The notes below the pieces were generated by a model that was given only the letters and a program-made list of their open reading frames with translations, had not been told where the DNA came from and ran no database searches. Shown one piece after another: positions 34,782 to 43,360 of a DNA stretch of 50,578 bases. A program made the position numbers and the translations under genes. Positions within the stretch are counted from its first letter, which is position 1. Each line of letters starts with the position of its first letter. The stretch is from NCBI GenBank assembly GCA_034436035.1, contig DAOTVW010000118.1, positions 1 through 50,578 on the forward strand. Reading direction: 5' to 3'. Origin of the DNA: UBA4823 sp034436035. Lineage in GTDB: Bacteria > Chloroflexota > Anaerolineae > Anaerolineales > UBA4823.

Positions 34782-36566
34782 TTAATTACTTGCTTTACGA
34801 TACCGATCAGGCGGAATATTCATCAATAGCACTAACTGTTCTACAACCTTAGGGAATACCGGTGCGGCAACCTCAGAACCCCAAATGGATGTGGATGGTT
34901 TTTCCAACCAGATGTAAACCAAAAAGCGGGGATCATCCAGTGGGCCCCATCCAACAAACGAAGTGTTCGTCTCTCCACTGGTATAGCCTACTCCCGGAAC
35001 AGGGATTTCTGCTGTTCCCGTTTTACCGGCAATTCGATAACCTTCCACGAGAGCATCCGATGCTTCTGCTTCTAATGATCGGGCAAGAATTTCAGAAACG
35101 GTTCGTGCTGTTTTCGCCGAAATCGGCATTGCGCTCACACTAGGCTCAATAAAATACTCTTGCCCATCTTTTATGATAGCGCGCACGATATGGGGCGTCA
35201 TGATCTTACCATCGTTCGCCAATGCAGAGATCGCCGATGCCATTTGTAAGGGTGTTGCCGAAACGCCTTGCCCAAATGAATTCGTGCCCAAATCCGCTTC
35301 AGTCCAATTCGCATCTCCGGGTAATTTCAAAATACCACTCATCTCGCCCGCCATGTCCACACCAGTGGTGTGACCAATACCGAATGACTGCATATAACTA
35401 TAAAAATCTTTCGCGCCTAATTGAGTTGCCACCCAAGCTAGACAAACATTCAAGGAGTATTGTAAACAACCTTGCATGGTTTGCTTCCCATGCCCAGCTC
35501 TATCCCAGTTGTAAATCGTGACACCACCTACATCGATCACACCACGATCTAAATAAGTTGTTTCATTGTTAACCACCCCTTTGTCAAAAGCGCTTGCCAT
35601 CGTCAAAACTTTAAATACCGAACCGGGTTCATAAGTGGCACTCACTCCCCGATTGAAGATAAAGTTCTTTTTATTCATCATATCGTTGAAATCCCAATAA
35701 TGGCTAATGTCAATTCGGGGTGTGTTTGCCATCGCAAGGATTTCACCGGTTTTGGGATCCAAAACCACAATCGTCCCGCTATCCGATCCCGATTGTTCTA
35801 CTGCTCTATCTAAAACTTTCTCAACCGCCGCTTGAACTTCCCGATCAATGGTTAGCACCAAACTGGTACCCTCTGGAATATCCGGAAATTCTTTAACCAT
35901 CCGCGGCTCATTTGGCACCCACAGTTTAATCGGTAAACCAGCTAAGACATTGTCATATTTCCCTTCAACGCCAAATACCCCTATTGGGGTTCCATCGTCT
36001 TCGTGGCCTACATAACCTAAGATATTTGATGCAGTAGATTTTTCAGGGTAGACACGCTCCAGATAAGGCAGGAACTCTAAACCGCTTATTTTAGATTGCA
36101 AGCGGTATTTTTCCTGTTTTACCTGTTTATCATCCCTATCGCTCGGGGTTAAATATGCTTCCAGGCGGTCTATTTTTTCTTTATCCACCCTTTTATCCAA
36201 CGGTAAATAAACTTGGTTTGGACTGGGAGGGTTTTCTACAGTTACTTTTACCTTGTAGTAATCTAATCCGAGAAAAACATTGGCAGTTAATGCAATCGTC
36301 TGCGGGTCGTTGACGGATTTATAATCCACCCCAACCTCATAAACCAGTTGATTACCAGCCAATAATTGCCCTTTGCGGTCAAAAATTAGCCCACGGGCTG
36401 GATAAATAGTCCATTGCGAACCAAGGTGATTGGTTCGTACTTCTTCCAACACTTTTCCTTTTTGGGCATCAAATAATAAAGAAACATGCTGCCCAAAAAT
36501 AAGAGCAGCCATGACCGTGAAAAGCGTCCCTAAAATCATATAGCGCGTTGCGTATTCAGACTTCAT
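34782..36566 (-). CDS. ftsI: Septal transpeptidase FtsI (class B penicillin-binding protein)
   Basis: The divisome transpeptidase that cross-links septal peptidoglycan, partner of FtsW. From the ATG at 36566 (GGAGA upstream, ATGA overlap with the ftsL-like stop) it has 594 residues: one N-terminal membrane helix, a pedestal domain (GLIFDRKGQLLAGN) and the transpeptidase domain. The catalytic set is visible as EPGSVFK (SxxK serine), SLN in YSLNVCLA (SxN) and AGKTGTAEIP (KTG). No PASTA domains follow. Confidence 0.95.
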   Translation of the reverse strand: MKSEYATRYMILGTLFTVMAALIFGQHVSLLFDAQKGKVLEEVRTNHLGSQWTIYPARGLIFDRKGQLLAGNQLVYEVGVDYKSVNDPQTIALTANVFLGLDYYKVKVTVENPPSPNQVYLPLDKRVDKEKIDRLEAYLTPSDRDDKQVKQEKYRLQSKISGLEFLPYLERVYPEKSTASNILGYVGHEDDGTPIGVFGVEGKYDNVLAGLPIKLWVPNEPRMVKEFPDIPEGTSLVLTIDREVQAAVEKVLDRAVEQSGSDSGTIVVLDPKTGEILAMANTPRIDISHYWDFNDMMNKKNFIFNRGVSATYEPGSVFKVLTMASAFDKGVVNNETTYLDRGVIDVGGVTIYNWDRAGHGKQTMQGCLQYSLNVCLAWVATQLGAKDFYSYMQSFGIGHTTGVDMAGEMSGILKLPGDANWTEADLGTNSFGQGVSATPLQMASAISALANDGKIMTPHIVRAIIKDGQEYFIEPSVSAMPISAKTARTVSEILARSLEAEASDALVEGYRIAGKTGTAEIPVPGVGYTSGETNTSFVGWGPLDDPRFLVYIWLEKPSTSIWGSEVAAPVFPKVVEQLVLLMNIPPDRYRKASN

Positions 36567-37042
36567 GGACCATTCTCCTGTTTCGGAAGCGAAACTTTTT
36601 GGATTTGTGTTTTCAACCATTCAAATAAAGATTCGGTATAAACTCGCGGCAGTGACACAGCTACAGTCTGTATTTTTTTTGCTGGGGCGTTAGCGATAAC
36701 TTGATCAATAGGGACATAGCCGGGAACGACCAAAAACATCTCTTCACCCGCTTCAATCCTTCTAAAACCCATCTCCAATGCCCTTTTTTCCATGACCGCT
36801 GAAGAAGTCAAAATCCCCAATTGAGTCCGCAAATGAGCGTTGACCATCTCTAAATCAGCGATTTCCCCTTCCATAATTAATATGGAACGACCATAAGCCG
36901 CAGCTCGCGCTGTAACATCAAGATAGAGAGAGGAAGCCAATATCACCACCAGCAAGCCAACCATGACCAACATCCCCATACTGAGGTGTTTTCGCCAAGG
37001 TGTTGTTTGATATGCTTGAGCAATGCGGTTAATTGAATTCAT
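36563..37042 (-). CDS. FtsL-like bitopic division protein
   Basis: A 159-residue protein between rsmH and ftsI, the fixed place of ftsL. A short cytoplasmic N-terminus leads to one membrane helix (GMLVMVGLLVVILASSLYL), then a coiled-coil-like stretch (ILIMEGEIADLEMVNAHLRTQLGIL), and EKRALEMGFRRIEAGEEMFLVVPGY, which resembles the conserved end of FtsL/DivIC. The start at MNSINRIAQ is chosen to avoid a 17-base overlap with rsmH and has AGGA and AAG-rich sequence upstream. Sequence identity with known FtsL is low, as usual for this family. Confidence 0.75.
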   Translation of the reverse strand: MNSINRIAQAYQTTPWRKHLSMGMLVMVGLLVVILASSLYLDVTARAAAYGRSILIMEGEIADLEMVNAHLRTQLGILTSSAVMEKRALEMGFRRIEAGEEMFLVVPGYVPIDQVIANAPAKKIQTVAVSLPRVYTESLFEWLKTQIQKVSLPKQENGP

Positions 37043-37094
37043 CTTCTTCGTCCTAATTTCTTCTCGCATTAAATTCTTGCAAGTGTCATGCCAA

Positions 37095-38018
37095 TCAATG
37101 CGTCCTTTCAATTTTTTCGGCTACCCTCAATCGGGCGCTGCGCGCACGCGGATTCAACTGGATTTCCTGAGCGCTTGGCTTAATGGCTTTTGGTGTGATT
37201 AAGCGCAGCGATGCCTTATGCCCACAAGTGCAAACCGGTTGCCTTGGAGGGCAAATACAATCATGGCTTTCACGACGGAAAAACTCCTTAATCAAACGAT
37301 CTTCTAAAGAATGAAAAGCAATCACCACTACTCTTCCTTTTGGTGCAAGTGCCTCGATGATCTGAGGTAGAACTTGCTCAACTGCCTCTAATTCTCGATT
37401 AACTGCGATCCGTAATGCCTGAAAAGTCCGCGTGGCTGGATGGATCGCCTGTTTTCTCTCGCCAATCGTCTTTGATATTATCTCTGCCAATTGGCCTGTG
37501 GTAGTGATCGGTCGGGAATGAACGATTGCTCGCGCAATCTGACGGGCGAACCGTTCCTCACCATACCGCAACAAAATCTGCGCTAGTTCTTCTTCCTCAA
37601 GATGATTGACCAAATCAGCCGCAGTCAACTCACTCGATGGATCAAAACGCATATCTAAAGGTGCATCTACTCGAAAGGAGAACCCTTTCTCCGCAATATC
37701 AAGTTGGAGAGAAGATACCCCTAAATCCAATAAAATACCATCTACCGAACCCCACCCTAGCATTCTCATTTGATCTAGGAGGGTTGTATAACTAGCATGG
37801 ACGAGCGTAAATCGACCTTCAAACTCATGCAAGGTTTCTCTTGCAATACTCAGGGCTGTGGGATCCAAATCCATTCCCAACAATAGCCCATCCGGATTAC
37901 TCGCCGATAGAATCCCCCTCGCATGCCCACCGGTACCAACAGTGCAGTCAATGTACTTCTGACCGCTACGTGGTTGAAGGTAAGTGAGAACCTCTTGGTA
38001 AAGAACAGGTTTATGCAC
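37095..38018 (-). CDS. rsmH: 16S rRNA (cytosine1402-N4)-methyltransferase
   Basis: RsmH (MraW) methylates C1402 in the decoding centre of 16S rRNA using SAM. HKPVLYQEVLTYL, YIDCTVGTGGHARGIL (SAM site), GILLDLGVSSLQLD, GFSFRVDAPLDMRFD, ATRTFQALRIAVN and VIAFHSLEDRLIKEFF are all present in 307 residues. A cysteine cluster (CICPPRQPVCTCG) lies near the C-terminus. Its start overlaps the mraZ stop by 8 bases. Confidence 0.98.
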   Translation of the reverse strand: MHKPVLYQEVLTYLQPRSGQKYIDCTVGTGGHARGILSASNPDGLLLGMDLDPTALSIARETLHEFEGRFTLVHASYTTLLDQMRMLGWGSVDGILLDLGVSSLQLDIAEKGFSFRVDAPLDMRFDPSSELTAADLVNHLEEEELAQILLRYGEERFARQIARAIVHSRPITTTGQLAEIISKTIGERKQAIHPATRTFQALRIAVNRELEAVEQVLPQIIEALAPKGRVVVIAFHSLEDRLIKEFFRRESHDCICPPRQPVCTCGHKASLRLITPKAIKPSAQEIQLNPRARSARLRVAEKIERTH

Positions 38019-38460
38019 TGCTTCGATTTGTAGAAAGTCGATAATCTATAAATCGAGCGACATTTGCCTCTGCATCATCTAGCAGTGCCTCATGCTCCGT
38101 CCAATTTTCAGCCGACCACACCTCAAAAAAATCACCAACCCCAACAATCACAACATCTGTGTCCAAATTTGCCTTCTGACGAAGATATTGCGGGATCAAA
38201 ATTCGGCCCGCCTTATCTACCTCTACAGTTTCACCATTAGAGAAAAGATACCGACGTAGTAATCTCGCATTCGGATCGGCATAATTTTGTTCATTCACCT
38301 GATTGGCTAAATTCTCAAATACCACTGGAGGCATAACCAATAGGTTGGGATCAAATCCTTTGGTAATTATCGCCCCACCAGCTAACAATTCGCGGTATTT
38401 GACCGGAACGGTTAACCGTCCTTTACTGTCTAGGGAATGAAAATATTGGCCGAGGAACAT
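38011..38460 (-). CDS. mraZ: Transcriptional regulator MraZ
   Basis: MraZ is a ring-forming DNA-binding protein with two SpoVT/AbrB-like swapped-hairpin domains that represses its own dcw operon. MFLGQYFHSLDSKGRLTVPVKYRE is the canonical start, so I take ATG 38460 (149 residues) rather than the longer frame from 38523, whose extra codons lie over the MraZ boxes. The second repeat is VDKAGRILIPQYLRQKA. First gene of the dcw operon. Confidence 0.96.
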   Translation of the reverse strand: MFLGQYFHSLDSKGRLTVPVKYRELLAGGAIITKGFDPNLLVMPPVVFENLANQVNEQNYADPNARLLRRYLFSNGETVEVDKAGRILIPQYLRQKANLDTDVVIVGVGDFFEVWSAENWTEHEALLDDAEANVARFIDYRLSTNRSSA

Positions 38461-38507
38461 CTGTTCTACTAATCCTTTTAAACCAGAACGCCGGAACCAT
38501 TCCGGCA

Positions 38508-38522
38508 TCCCACTTTGACCCA
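38508..38522 (-). promoter_or_regulatory. MraZ boxes
   Basis: On the minus strand TGGGT (38522-38518) and TGGGA (38512-38508) are separated by exactly five bases, the spacing of known MraZ operators (TGGGN-N5-TGGGN). A degenerate third position, GAATG, follows at the same spacing. They lie between the promoter and the mraZ start, fitting autorepression. Confidence 0.7.
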
Positions 38523-38543
38523 CTTTCTCACACGGTCTTACAC

Positions 38544-38572
38544 ATTGTACAGCAAATTCGTCTGAAAATCAA
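38544..38572 (-). promoter_or_regulatory. Promoter of the dcw operon
   Basis: On the minus strand TTGATT (38572-38567) and TACAAT (38549-38544) are separated by 17 bp, a strong sigma70-like promoter. Transcription would start near 38537, just upstream of the MraZ boxes, and run through about 17 kb of division genes. Confidence 0.75.
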
Positions 38573-38624
38573 GGGGTTTTGGTAATTAATTTTCATCTTT
38601 TCTTTATCAATTTTTCATTTTTTC

Positions 38625-38654
38625 TTCTCATTTTTTTCATAAATCATGTATAAT
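38625..38654 (+). promoter_or_regulatory. Promoter of the candidate non-coding RNA
   Basis: A perfect TATAAT at 38649-38654 is preceded directly by TG and, 18 bp upstream, by TTCTCA (38625-38630), a weak -35. It points away from mraZ, toward the structured region before recX. Confidence 0.55.
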
Positions 38655-38660
38655 TCGATA

Positions 38661-39012
38661 AGATTTATCCTGCCGCATATTATTTGTTTATCATTTATTT
38701 TTCTGCGGCTACGGCTAAGATGTTGATCTCAGCAAGAATGAATGTGCAGGTGTACTGGTGCTTTCACACCGACCGATTTTTTAGAGTATGTAAACAATAG
38801 ATTTCGGGAGCATGAGTGAAGATTGACCCAACTTCTTTATACTTGTTACTGTCAAAAGGGTCTTAGCGCTAAACCCATCACACCATTCATGAACAGGTGT
38901 TTATTGATTTAAATACCTGATAAAGTAAGTTTAAAGAAAAACTGGGATCTTAATATTTCTTAACGACAGCCGTGGATCATGAGGCAGGATCACGGCTGTA
39001 TTTTATTAATTG
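38661..39012 (+). ncRNA. Candidate structured non-coding RNA of about 345 nt
   Basis: No plausible coding frame spans this region. Complementary segments in order are GCCGC (38672)/GCGGC (38705); TGTTGA/TCAGCA (38721-38734); GGTGT (38749)/ACACC (38766); GACCC (38825)/GGGTC (38858), which competes with GGGT-C-TTAGC/GCTAA-ACCC (38858-38877); ACACC (38880)/GGTGT (38896); and the terminator stem. It lies between a TATAAT promoter and a strong terminator. Signatures of tmRNA, RNase P RNA and SRP RNA were not seen. It could also be the leader of recX with an attenuator, or a 6S-like RNA. Confidence 0.45.
38966..39012 (+). terminator. Strong terminator/attenuator just before recX
   Basis: ACAGCCGTG pairs perfectly with CACGGCTGT, and the stem continues with ATC/GAT after one bulged G, closing a loop of about 9 bases. 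It is followed by ATTTTATTAATT. It ends only a few bases before the recX start at 39021, so it could stop a separate RNA or attenuate recX transcription. Confidence 0.75.
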
Positions 39013-39020
39013 AATGTGCT

Positions 39021-39689
39021 ATGGCGAAAACAATTACTGCATTGAAAGTACAACAAAAAAATACCCAACGCATCAATGTTTACTTGGATGGCGAATTCGC
39101 CTTTGGATTATCACGCATTGTAGCTGCGTGGCTTCAAGTAGGGCAGGAGCTCAGTGATGAGAAAATTTCCCAACTTAAAGCAGAAGATACTGTGGAAAGT
39201 GCGTATCAAAGAACTTTACATTACATTGCAATACGTCCACGTTCCGAAAAAGAAATTATTCAATATCTAAATAAAATCGGTTTGAGTGCTGAGATTCAAG
39301 ACAAAATATTCGAACGATTAAAGGCGCATGATTGGATCAACGATCACCGTTTTGCAACCCAATGGGCGGAGAACCGTTCTTTATTCCATCCCACAAGTAA
39401 AAGGGCTTTGCGAACGGAATTATATCTAAAGGGGATTGATCAAGAAACCATCAACGAAATAACTGCAAATTACGATGAAGAGGAAAGTGCATACAAAGCA
39501 GCACAGAAAGTACTTCCACGCCTTCACGACCAACCGGCGTATCAATTCCAAAAGAGACTCTATTCCTTCCTCGCCAGGCGTGGTTTTTCCTATGACATCA
39601 TTCAATCCACCATTCAGCGTCTTTGGACTGAAATTCAAACCGAACAACAAAACTATTCAGAAAATGAGGTATCCAAAGAATGGAAATAA
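39021..39689 (+). CDS. recX: Regulatory protein RecX
   Basis: RecX binds and caps RecA filaments, limiting recombination. From the ATG at 39021 (MAKTITALKVQQKN) it has 222 residues of tandem three-helix repeats: SAYQRTLHYIAIRPRSEKEIIQYL, LKAHDWINDHRFATQWAENR and LRTELYLKGIDQETINEI. The family motif with W-IND-RFA is clear. recA is not adjacent. The last ten bases overlap rny. The start has no strong ribosome site and follows a terminator-like hairpin closely. Confidence 0.88.
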   Translation: MAKTITALKVQQKNTQRINVYLDGEFAFGLSRIVAAWLQVGQELSDEKISQLKAEDTVESAYQRTLHYIAIRPRSEKEIIQYLNKIGLSAEIQDKIFERLKAHDWINDHRFATQWAENRSLFHPTSKRALRTELYLKGIDQETINEITANYDEEESAYKAAQKVLPRLHDQPAYQFQKRLYSFLARRGFSYDIIQSTIQRLWTEIQTEQQNYSENEVSKEWK

Positions 39690-41215
39690 GATTTTGGTTG
39701 ATTTTCCCAATTGCATTACTGGCTTTAATTTTAGGAACAGCCATCGGGTACGCTCTTCGCCAATTTCTCCTTGAGAAGAAAATCACACAAGACAAGGAAG
39801 AAGCAGAGCGCATCATCCGCGAGGCTATTCAAAAAGCCAATGATATTGAGCTAGAAGCGAAAAACAAAGCGCTGGAACTTCGCCAAACTGCAGAAGCGGA
39901 AATTATCCGCCGCCGCAATGAATTGGCTCGCGAAGAAGATCGCCTTCAAAAGCGTAGAGAAGAACTAGACATTCGAACCGACCGGCTTGAAAAACGAGAA
40001 CAAGCCCTTAATAAACGCCAGAGCTTGGTGGATAAACGTGCTAATGAGATCGATAAGCTATATGAAAAAGAAATGGAAGAACTCCAAAGAATTGCGAACA
40101 TGACCACTGATGAAGCCAAGAACATTTTGCTGGCAGAAGTAGAAAAAGAGGCTCGCTCCGACATGGCACGAATTATCCGTCAAATCGAAGCAGAGGCGCG
40201 GGAAGAAGGAGAAAATCGGGCGAGAAAAATTATCACTGCCGCTATTCAACGCGTTGCGTCTGAGCATGTTGGTGAAGTATCCACCTCCGTTGTCCCACTA
40301 CCATCTGACGAAATGAAAGGGCGCATTATCGGGCGGAATGGACGGAATATCCATGCTTTTGAACAAGCAGCTGGTGTCGATGTCATTGTCGACGATACAC
40401 CAGAAGCAGTGACAATCTCCTGCTTTGATCCTGTTCGACGGGAAGTAGCCCGCCGAACCCTAGAAAAGCTCGTTCTGGATGGTCGGATTCACCCTGCTCA
40501 TATTGAGAAAATCCTTAAAAATGAGCAGAAAGAAGTGGAGCGGGATATTATCGAAGCAGGCGAACAAGCAGCTTTCGATGCCGGAGTTCCAGGGCTTCAC
40601 CCGGAAATTATCAAAATGCTCGGCAGATTAAAGTATCGTACCTCTTACGGGCAACAACAGTTATCTCACGCCGTTGAAACAGCCCGCTTAGCAGGCGTTA
40701 TCGCGGCAGAATTAGGCGCCAATGTTGAAGTTGCCAAAGCAGGTGGTCTCTTGCATGACTTGGGCAAGGCGATGGATCATAATGTAGAAGGCACCCATTC
40801 TCAAATTGGAGCAGAGTTCGCTAAGCGCTATGGTGTTCCGCCAGCTGTGGTCAATGCAATCGCTTCTCACCACCACGAAGTTGAACAAGAAAGTGTCGAA
40901 GCCGCGATTGTCGAAGCTGCAGATGCGATTTCGGGTGCCAGACCCGGTGCAAGACGTGAGAGCCTCGAACAATACCTTAAACGTGTACGCTCATTAGAGG
41001 AAATCGCTAACTCTCAAAAGGGAGTTAGCCAGAGTTATGCCTTGCAAGCCGGGCGTGAAATTCGCATCTTCGTCAAACCAGAAGAAATTGACGATTTAGA
41101 ATCCATCCGCCTGGCGCGCGATATCGCCAAGAAAATTGAGGAGACAATGCAATACCCAGGACAAATCAAAGTGACCGTAATTCGCGAAACGAGGTCGATT
41201 GATTACGCAAAATAG
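39680..41215 (+). CDS. rny: Ribonuclease Y
   Basis: A membrane-anchored endoribonuclease that starts mRNA decay. The 511 residues show an N-terminal membrane helix (FWLIFPIALLALILGTAIGYAL), a long charged coiled coil (about 30-200), a KH domain (MKGRIIGRNGRNIHAFEQAAGVDVIVDDTPEAVTISCFD) and an HD domain (AGGLLHDLGKAMDH, then ASHHHEVE). Ends with the conserved IKVTVIRETRSIDYAK. Normal length. Overlap with recX suggests coupling. Confidence 0.97.
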   Translation: MEIRFWLIFPIALLALILGTAIGYALRQFLLEKKITQDKEEAERIIREAIQKANDIELEAKNKALELRQTAEAEIIRRRNELAREEDRLQKRREELDIRTDRLEKREQALNKRQSLVDKRANEIDKLYEKEMEELQRIANMTTDEAKNILLAEVEKEARSDMARIIRQIEAEAREEGENRARKIITAAIQRVASEHVGEVSTSVVPLPSDEMKGRIIGRNGRNIHAFEQAAGVDVIVDDTPEAVTISCFDPVRREVARRTLEKLVLDGRIHPAHIEKILKNEQKEVERDIIEAGEQAAFDAGVPGLHPEIIKMLGRLKYRTSYGQQQLSHAVETARLAGVIAAELGANVEVAKAGGLLHDLGKAMDHNVEGTHSQIGAEFAKRYGVPPAVVNAIASHHHEVEQESVEAAIVEAADAISGARPGARRESLEQYLKRVRSLEEIANSQKGVSQSYALQAGREIRIFVKPEEIDDLESIRLARDIAKKIEETMQYPGQIKVTVIRETRSIDYAK

Positions 41216-41260
41216 CATCCTGTCATACGAGGCTGGATTAGCGCCACATTGATATGGCGG

Positions 41261-41605
41261 GTTGAGTGTTGTACTGAGCTTGTCGAAGTGCTTATCGAAA
41301 CCTCCGTTGGTCGAGCGGTGTATTAAGTTTGTCGAAGCGCCGTCGAAACTCCTGGGTTGAGCGTTGTATTGAGCGTGTCGAAGTGCTTATCGAAACCTCC
41401 GGATAGAGCTTGTCGAAACTAACGGAGGTTTTGTTATACGATGAATGCTATTCAACCCGTTAGGATTGTGGTCTCGATACGCTGCTCTTGAAGAGCATTT
41501 GCAACGCCTCAACTGACAGCAATCTGTAGGTTGAGACTATTGAAACCCTTGGGTTGAGCCTGTCGAAGCCTTCTCGATGTGCTTATCGAAACCCCGTTGC
41601 TTGAG
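41261..41605. repeat. Intergenic cluster of TTGAGC-TGTCGAA-type repeats
   Basis: A 46-bp element at 41261-41306 recurs at 41356-41401 with few changes (core TGTCGAAGTGCTTATCGAAACC). Partial copies follow: GAGCTTGTCGAAAC near 41405, a segment with GGGTTGAGCCTGTCGAAG near 41553, TGCTTATCGAAACC near 41580 and TTGAGTTCATCGAAAC near 41600. The core resembles the widespread CTTGTCGAA / TTCGACAAG family of bacterial intergenic repeats. No protein frame is supported in this 406-bp gap. Confidence 0.7.
41393..41434 (+). terminator. Terminator after rny built from a repeat copy
   Basis: AAACCTCCG at the end of the second 46-bp repeat pairs perfectly with CGGAGGTTT (41423-41431), followed by TGTTAT. 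The stem uses one repeat end as its left arm. It lies about 180 bases after the rny stop. Confidence 0.55.
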
Positions 41606-41621
41606 TTCATCGAAACAAATC

Positions 41622-42251
41622 TCACAGAAACGGATTTTCCAATCGTTCTATTAATACCGAGGTTTCTGGTCCATGCCCCGCTAACAGCCTGGTTTTATCC
41701 GGTAATGTCAGAATATTTTGATGGATGCTATTGATCAATTGATGAAAATCTCCTCCAGGCAGATCAGTTCGCCCAACACTTCCTTGGAATATCAAATCAC
41801 CACAAAAACACACTGCCAATTCTGGACAATAAAACACCACATGGCCAGGGGTATGGCCTGGGGTATGGCGCACTTCAAATTGGTAATCGCCCAAATTCAA
41901 TCTTTGCCCATGATAAAAACCAAAATCAGGCTCCGCGCCAGTATCAAATCGTAATCCGAATAACGCAGCTCCGCCTTGGTTACGCCATAAAGGGAGATCT
42001 TCAGGATGCAATCCTACACTTATCGGGCTCTGGGTTGATTGCCTGATTTCCTCAACACCACCAATATGGTCAAAGTGCGCGTGCGTTAACCAAATAGCTT
42101 TGATTACCCACTGATGGTTTAACGCTGCATGTACAATTGCCTGACCATCATCAGCTGGGTCAATCACTACCGCTTCTTTTGATTCATCATCCCCTAATAA
42201 GTAAGTATTCGTCTGCACCATCCCAAGCACAAAAGGATGAATTTCTACCAT
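41622..42251 (-). CDS. Metallo-beta-lactamase-fold hydrolase (glyoxalase II-like)
   Basis: A 209-residue cytoplasmic hydrolase of the MBL superfamily. The zinc motif THAHFDHIGG (HxHxDH) is at about residues 57-66, HTPGHTPGHVVFY supplies the next ligand, CFCGDLIF the bridging Asp and LLAGHGPET the last His. Such short proteins are usually annotated as hydroxyacylglutathione-hydrolase-like, but substrates vary widely. It is followed on the same strand by no other gene before the repeat cluster. Confidence 0.9.
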   Translation of the reverse strand: MVEIHPFVLGMVQTNTYLLGDDESKEAVVIDPADDGQAIVHAALNHQWVIKAIWLTHAHFDHIGGVEEIRQSTQSPISVGLHPEDLPLWRNQGGAALFGLRFDTGAEPDFGFYHGQRLNLGDYQFEVRHTPGHTPGHVVFYCPELAVCFCGDLIFQGSVGRTDLPGGDFHQLINSIHQNILTLPDKTRLLAGHGPETSVLIERLENPFL

Positions 42252-42263
42252 ATCACCACCTCA

Positions 42264-43028
42264 CTATTGAATTTGCGACAATGATTTAATAATCTTGAGC
42301 TTGTTTTGTAACCATGCTTCCAGCAACCATAATACACTTAATAGTATTCCACCCCCTCCTAACCAACGTAAAGCGGGCATACTTAGCCCAAATAATCGCT
42401 TGACTGTAATCGTAAAATGTTGCGCGCTCAGGATCAAGCGTTTGTCCTGATTCTTCTCATCATCTCGCATATATCCGTAAATCCAAATCATTCCATCATG
42501 CTCCCCTTCTTCCATCGCTGCATTTATGTCCCAATTTAAAGTGAGATTACCTCTATCAGACCAGGCTTGCTGTATTTGTGCCGCTGGGGATACTCTCAGG
42601 TTACTCAAATCTAAATCCGCCTCTAAAAATAAATGAGGGCTTGTTCCAAAAATATTCAAGTTTTCGTTTTCGGACATTGTTCGGGAAAGCTCCAGTCCGT
42701 TTTTCCCTCCTTTTATGTTCAATTTAATATTGCTCCGACTCCCATACCAAACTAAATCTGGAGTGGATAGCTGAATTGTTTGTGGCAAACTATCCGTCAT
42801 CAATGCCATTTTCTCCAATGAAATAACTGGATTACCCATTTGAGCTGCTGTATTTTCCAAATTTTGGTAATTTAAAGCCAGAATATCTTTCCATTCAATC
42901 TGGGTAATCCGAACGGTTTGATGAGGCGGAATAAATGTCCAGATTAATAAACCGCTAAAAAAGGCAAGTGCACCTAGTCTAATCCAGATACATCGCTGCT
43001 TGATTTGCATTGTAAAATTATACTTCAT
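42264..43028 (-). CDS. Membrane protein of unknown function with two flanking helices
   Basis: A 254-residue protein with an N-terminal membrane helix (WIRLGALAFFSGLLIWTFI) and a C-terminal one (ALRWLGGGGILLSVLWLLEAWL), enclosing a beta-rich region of about 180 residues that would lie outside the cytoplasm. I recognise no family. It is 12 bases upstream of the MBL hydrolase gene and likely co-transcribed with it; it diverges from the GlsB-like gene. Confidence 0.6.
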   Translation of the reverse strand: MKYNFTMQIKQRCIWIRLGALAFFSGLLIWTFIPPHQTVRITQIEWKDILALNYQNLENTAAQMGNPVISLEKMALMTDSLPQTIQLSTPDLVWYGSRSNIKLNIKGGKNGLELSRTMSENENLNIFGTSPHLFLEADLDLSNLRVSPAAQIQQAWSDRGNLTLNWDINAAMEEGEHDGMIWIYGYMRDDEKNQDKRLILSAQHFTITVKRLFGLSMPALRWLGGGGILLSVLWLLEAWLQNKLKIIKSLSQIQ

Positions 43029-43102
43029 GGCAGAGTTATCCCTATCTGATCGGTGAAAAACGTGTTAAACTCTAAAAAAGGTTTATAAGGAGTTCATTCA
43101 AT

Positions 43103-43354
43103 ATGAGTCTGGATCATCTGCTTTGGTATATCTTAATCGGTTTTGTGGCTGGCTGGTTAGCCAGTCGCATTATGCGCAAAAGTAATTTAGGATTGATAGG
43201 AAATATCGTGATCGGAATTCTTGGAGCAGTTATCGGAGGTTATGTATTTAACATCCTCCGTATCTCAGTCCAAGGTTTGGTTGGCTCACTGGTAACCGCC
43301 ACAGCCGGGGCGATCATCTTGCTTTACTTAATTGGATTAGCAAAGAAGATATAA
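43103..43354 (+). CDS. GlsB/YeaQ/YmgE-family small membrane protein
   Basis: An 83-residue protein with three membrane helices typical of the transglycosylase-associated (Tag) family: WYILIGFVAGWLASRIMR, GLIGNIVIGILGAVIGGYVFN and GSLVTATAGAIILLYLIGL. Often stress-induced in other bacteria; molecular function unknown. AAGGAG stands 10 bases upstream of the ATG. The methyltransferase gene follows 6 bases after its stop. Confidence 0.88.
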   Translation: MSLDHLLWYILIGFVAGWLASRIMRKSNLGLIGNIVIGILGAVIGGYVFNILRISVQGLVGSLVTATAGAIILLYLIGLAKKI

Positions 43355-43360
43355 TTATTC

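Noticed and set aside
38661..39012. tmRNA, RNase P RNA or SRP RNA
   Set aside because: I could not find a tRNA-like end with a T-arm, a tag reading frame, the conserved P4 sequences of RNase P or the SRP tetraloop region.
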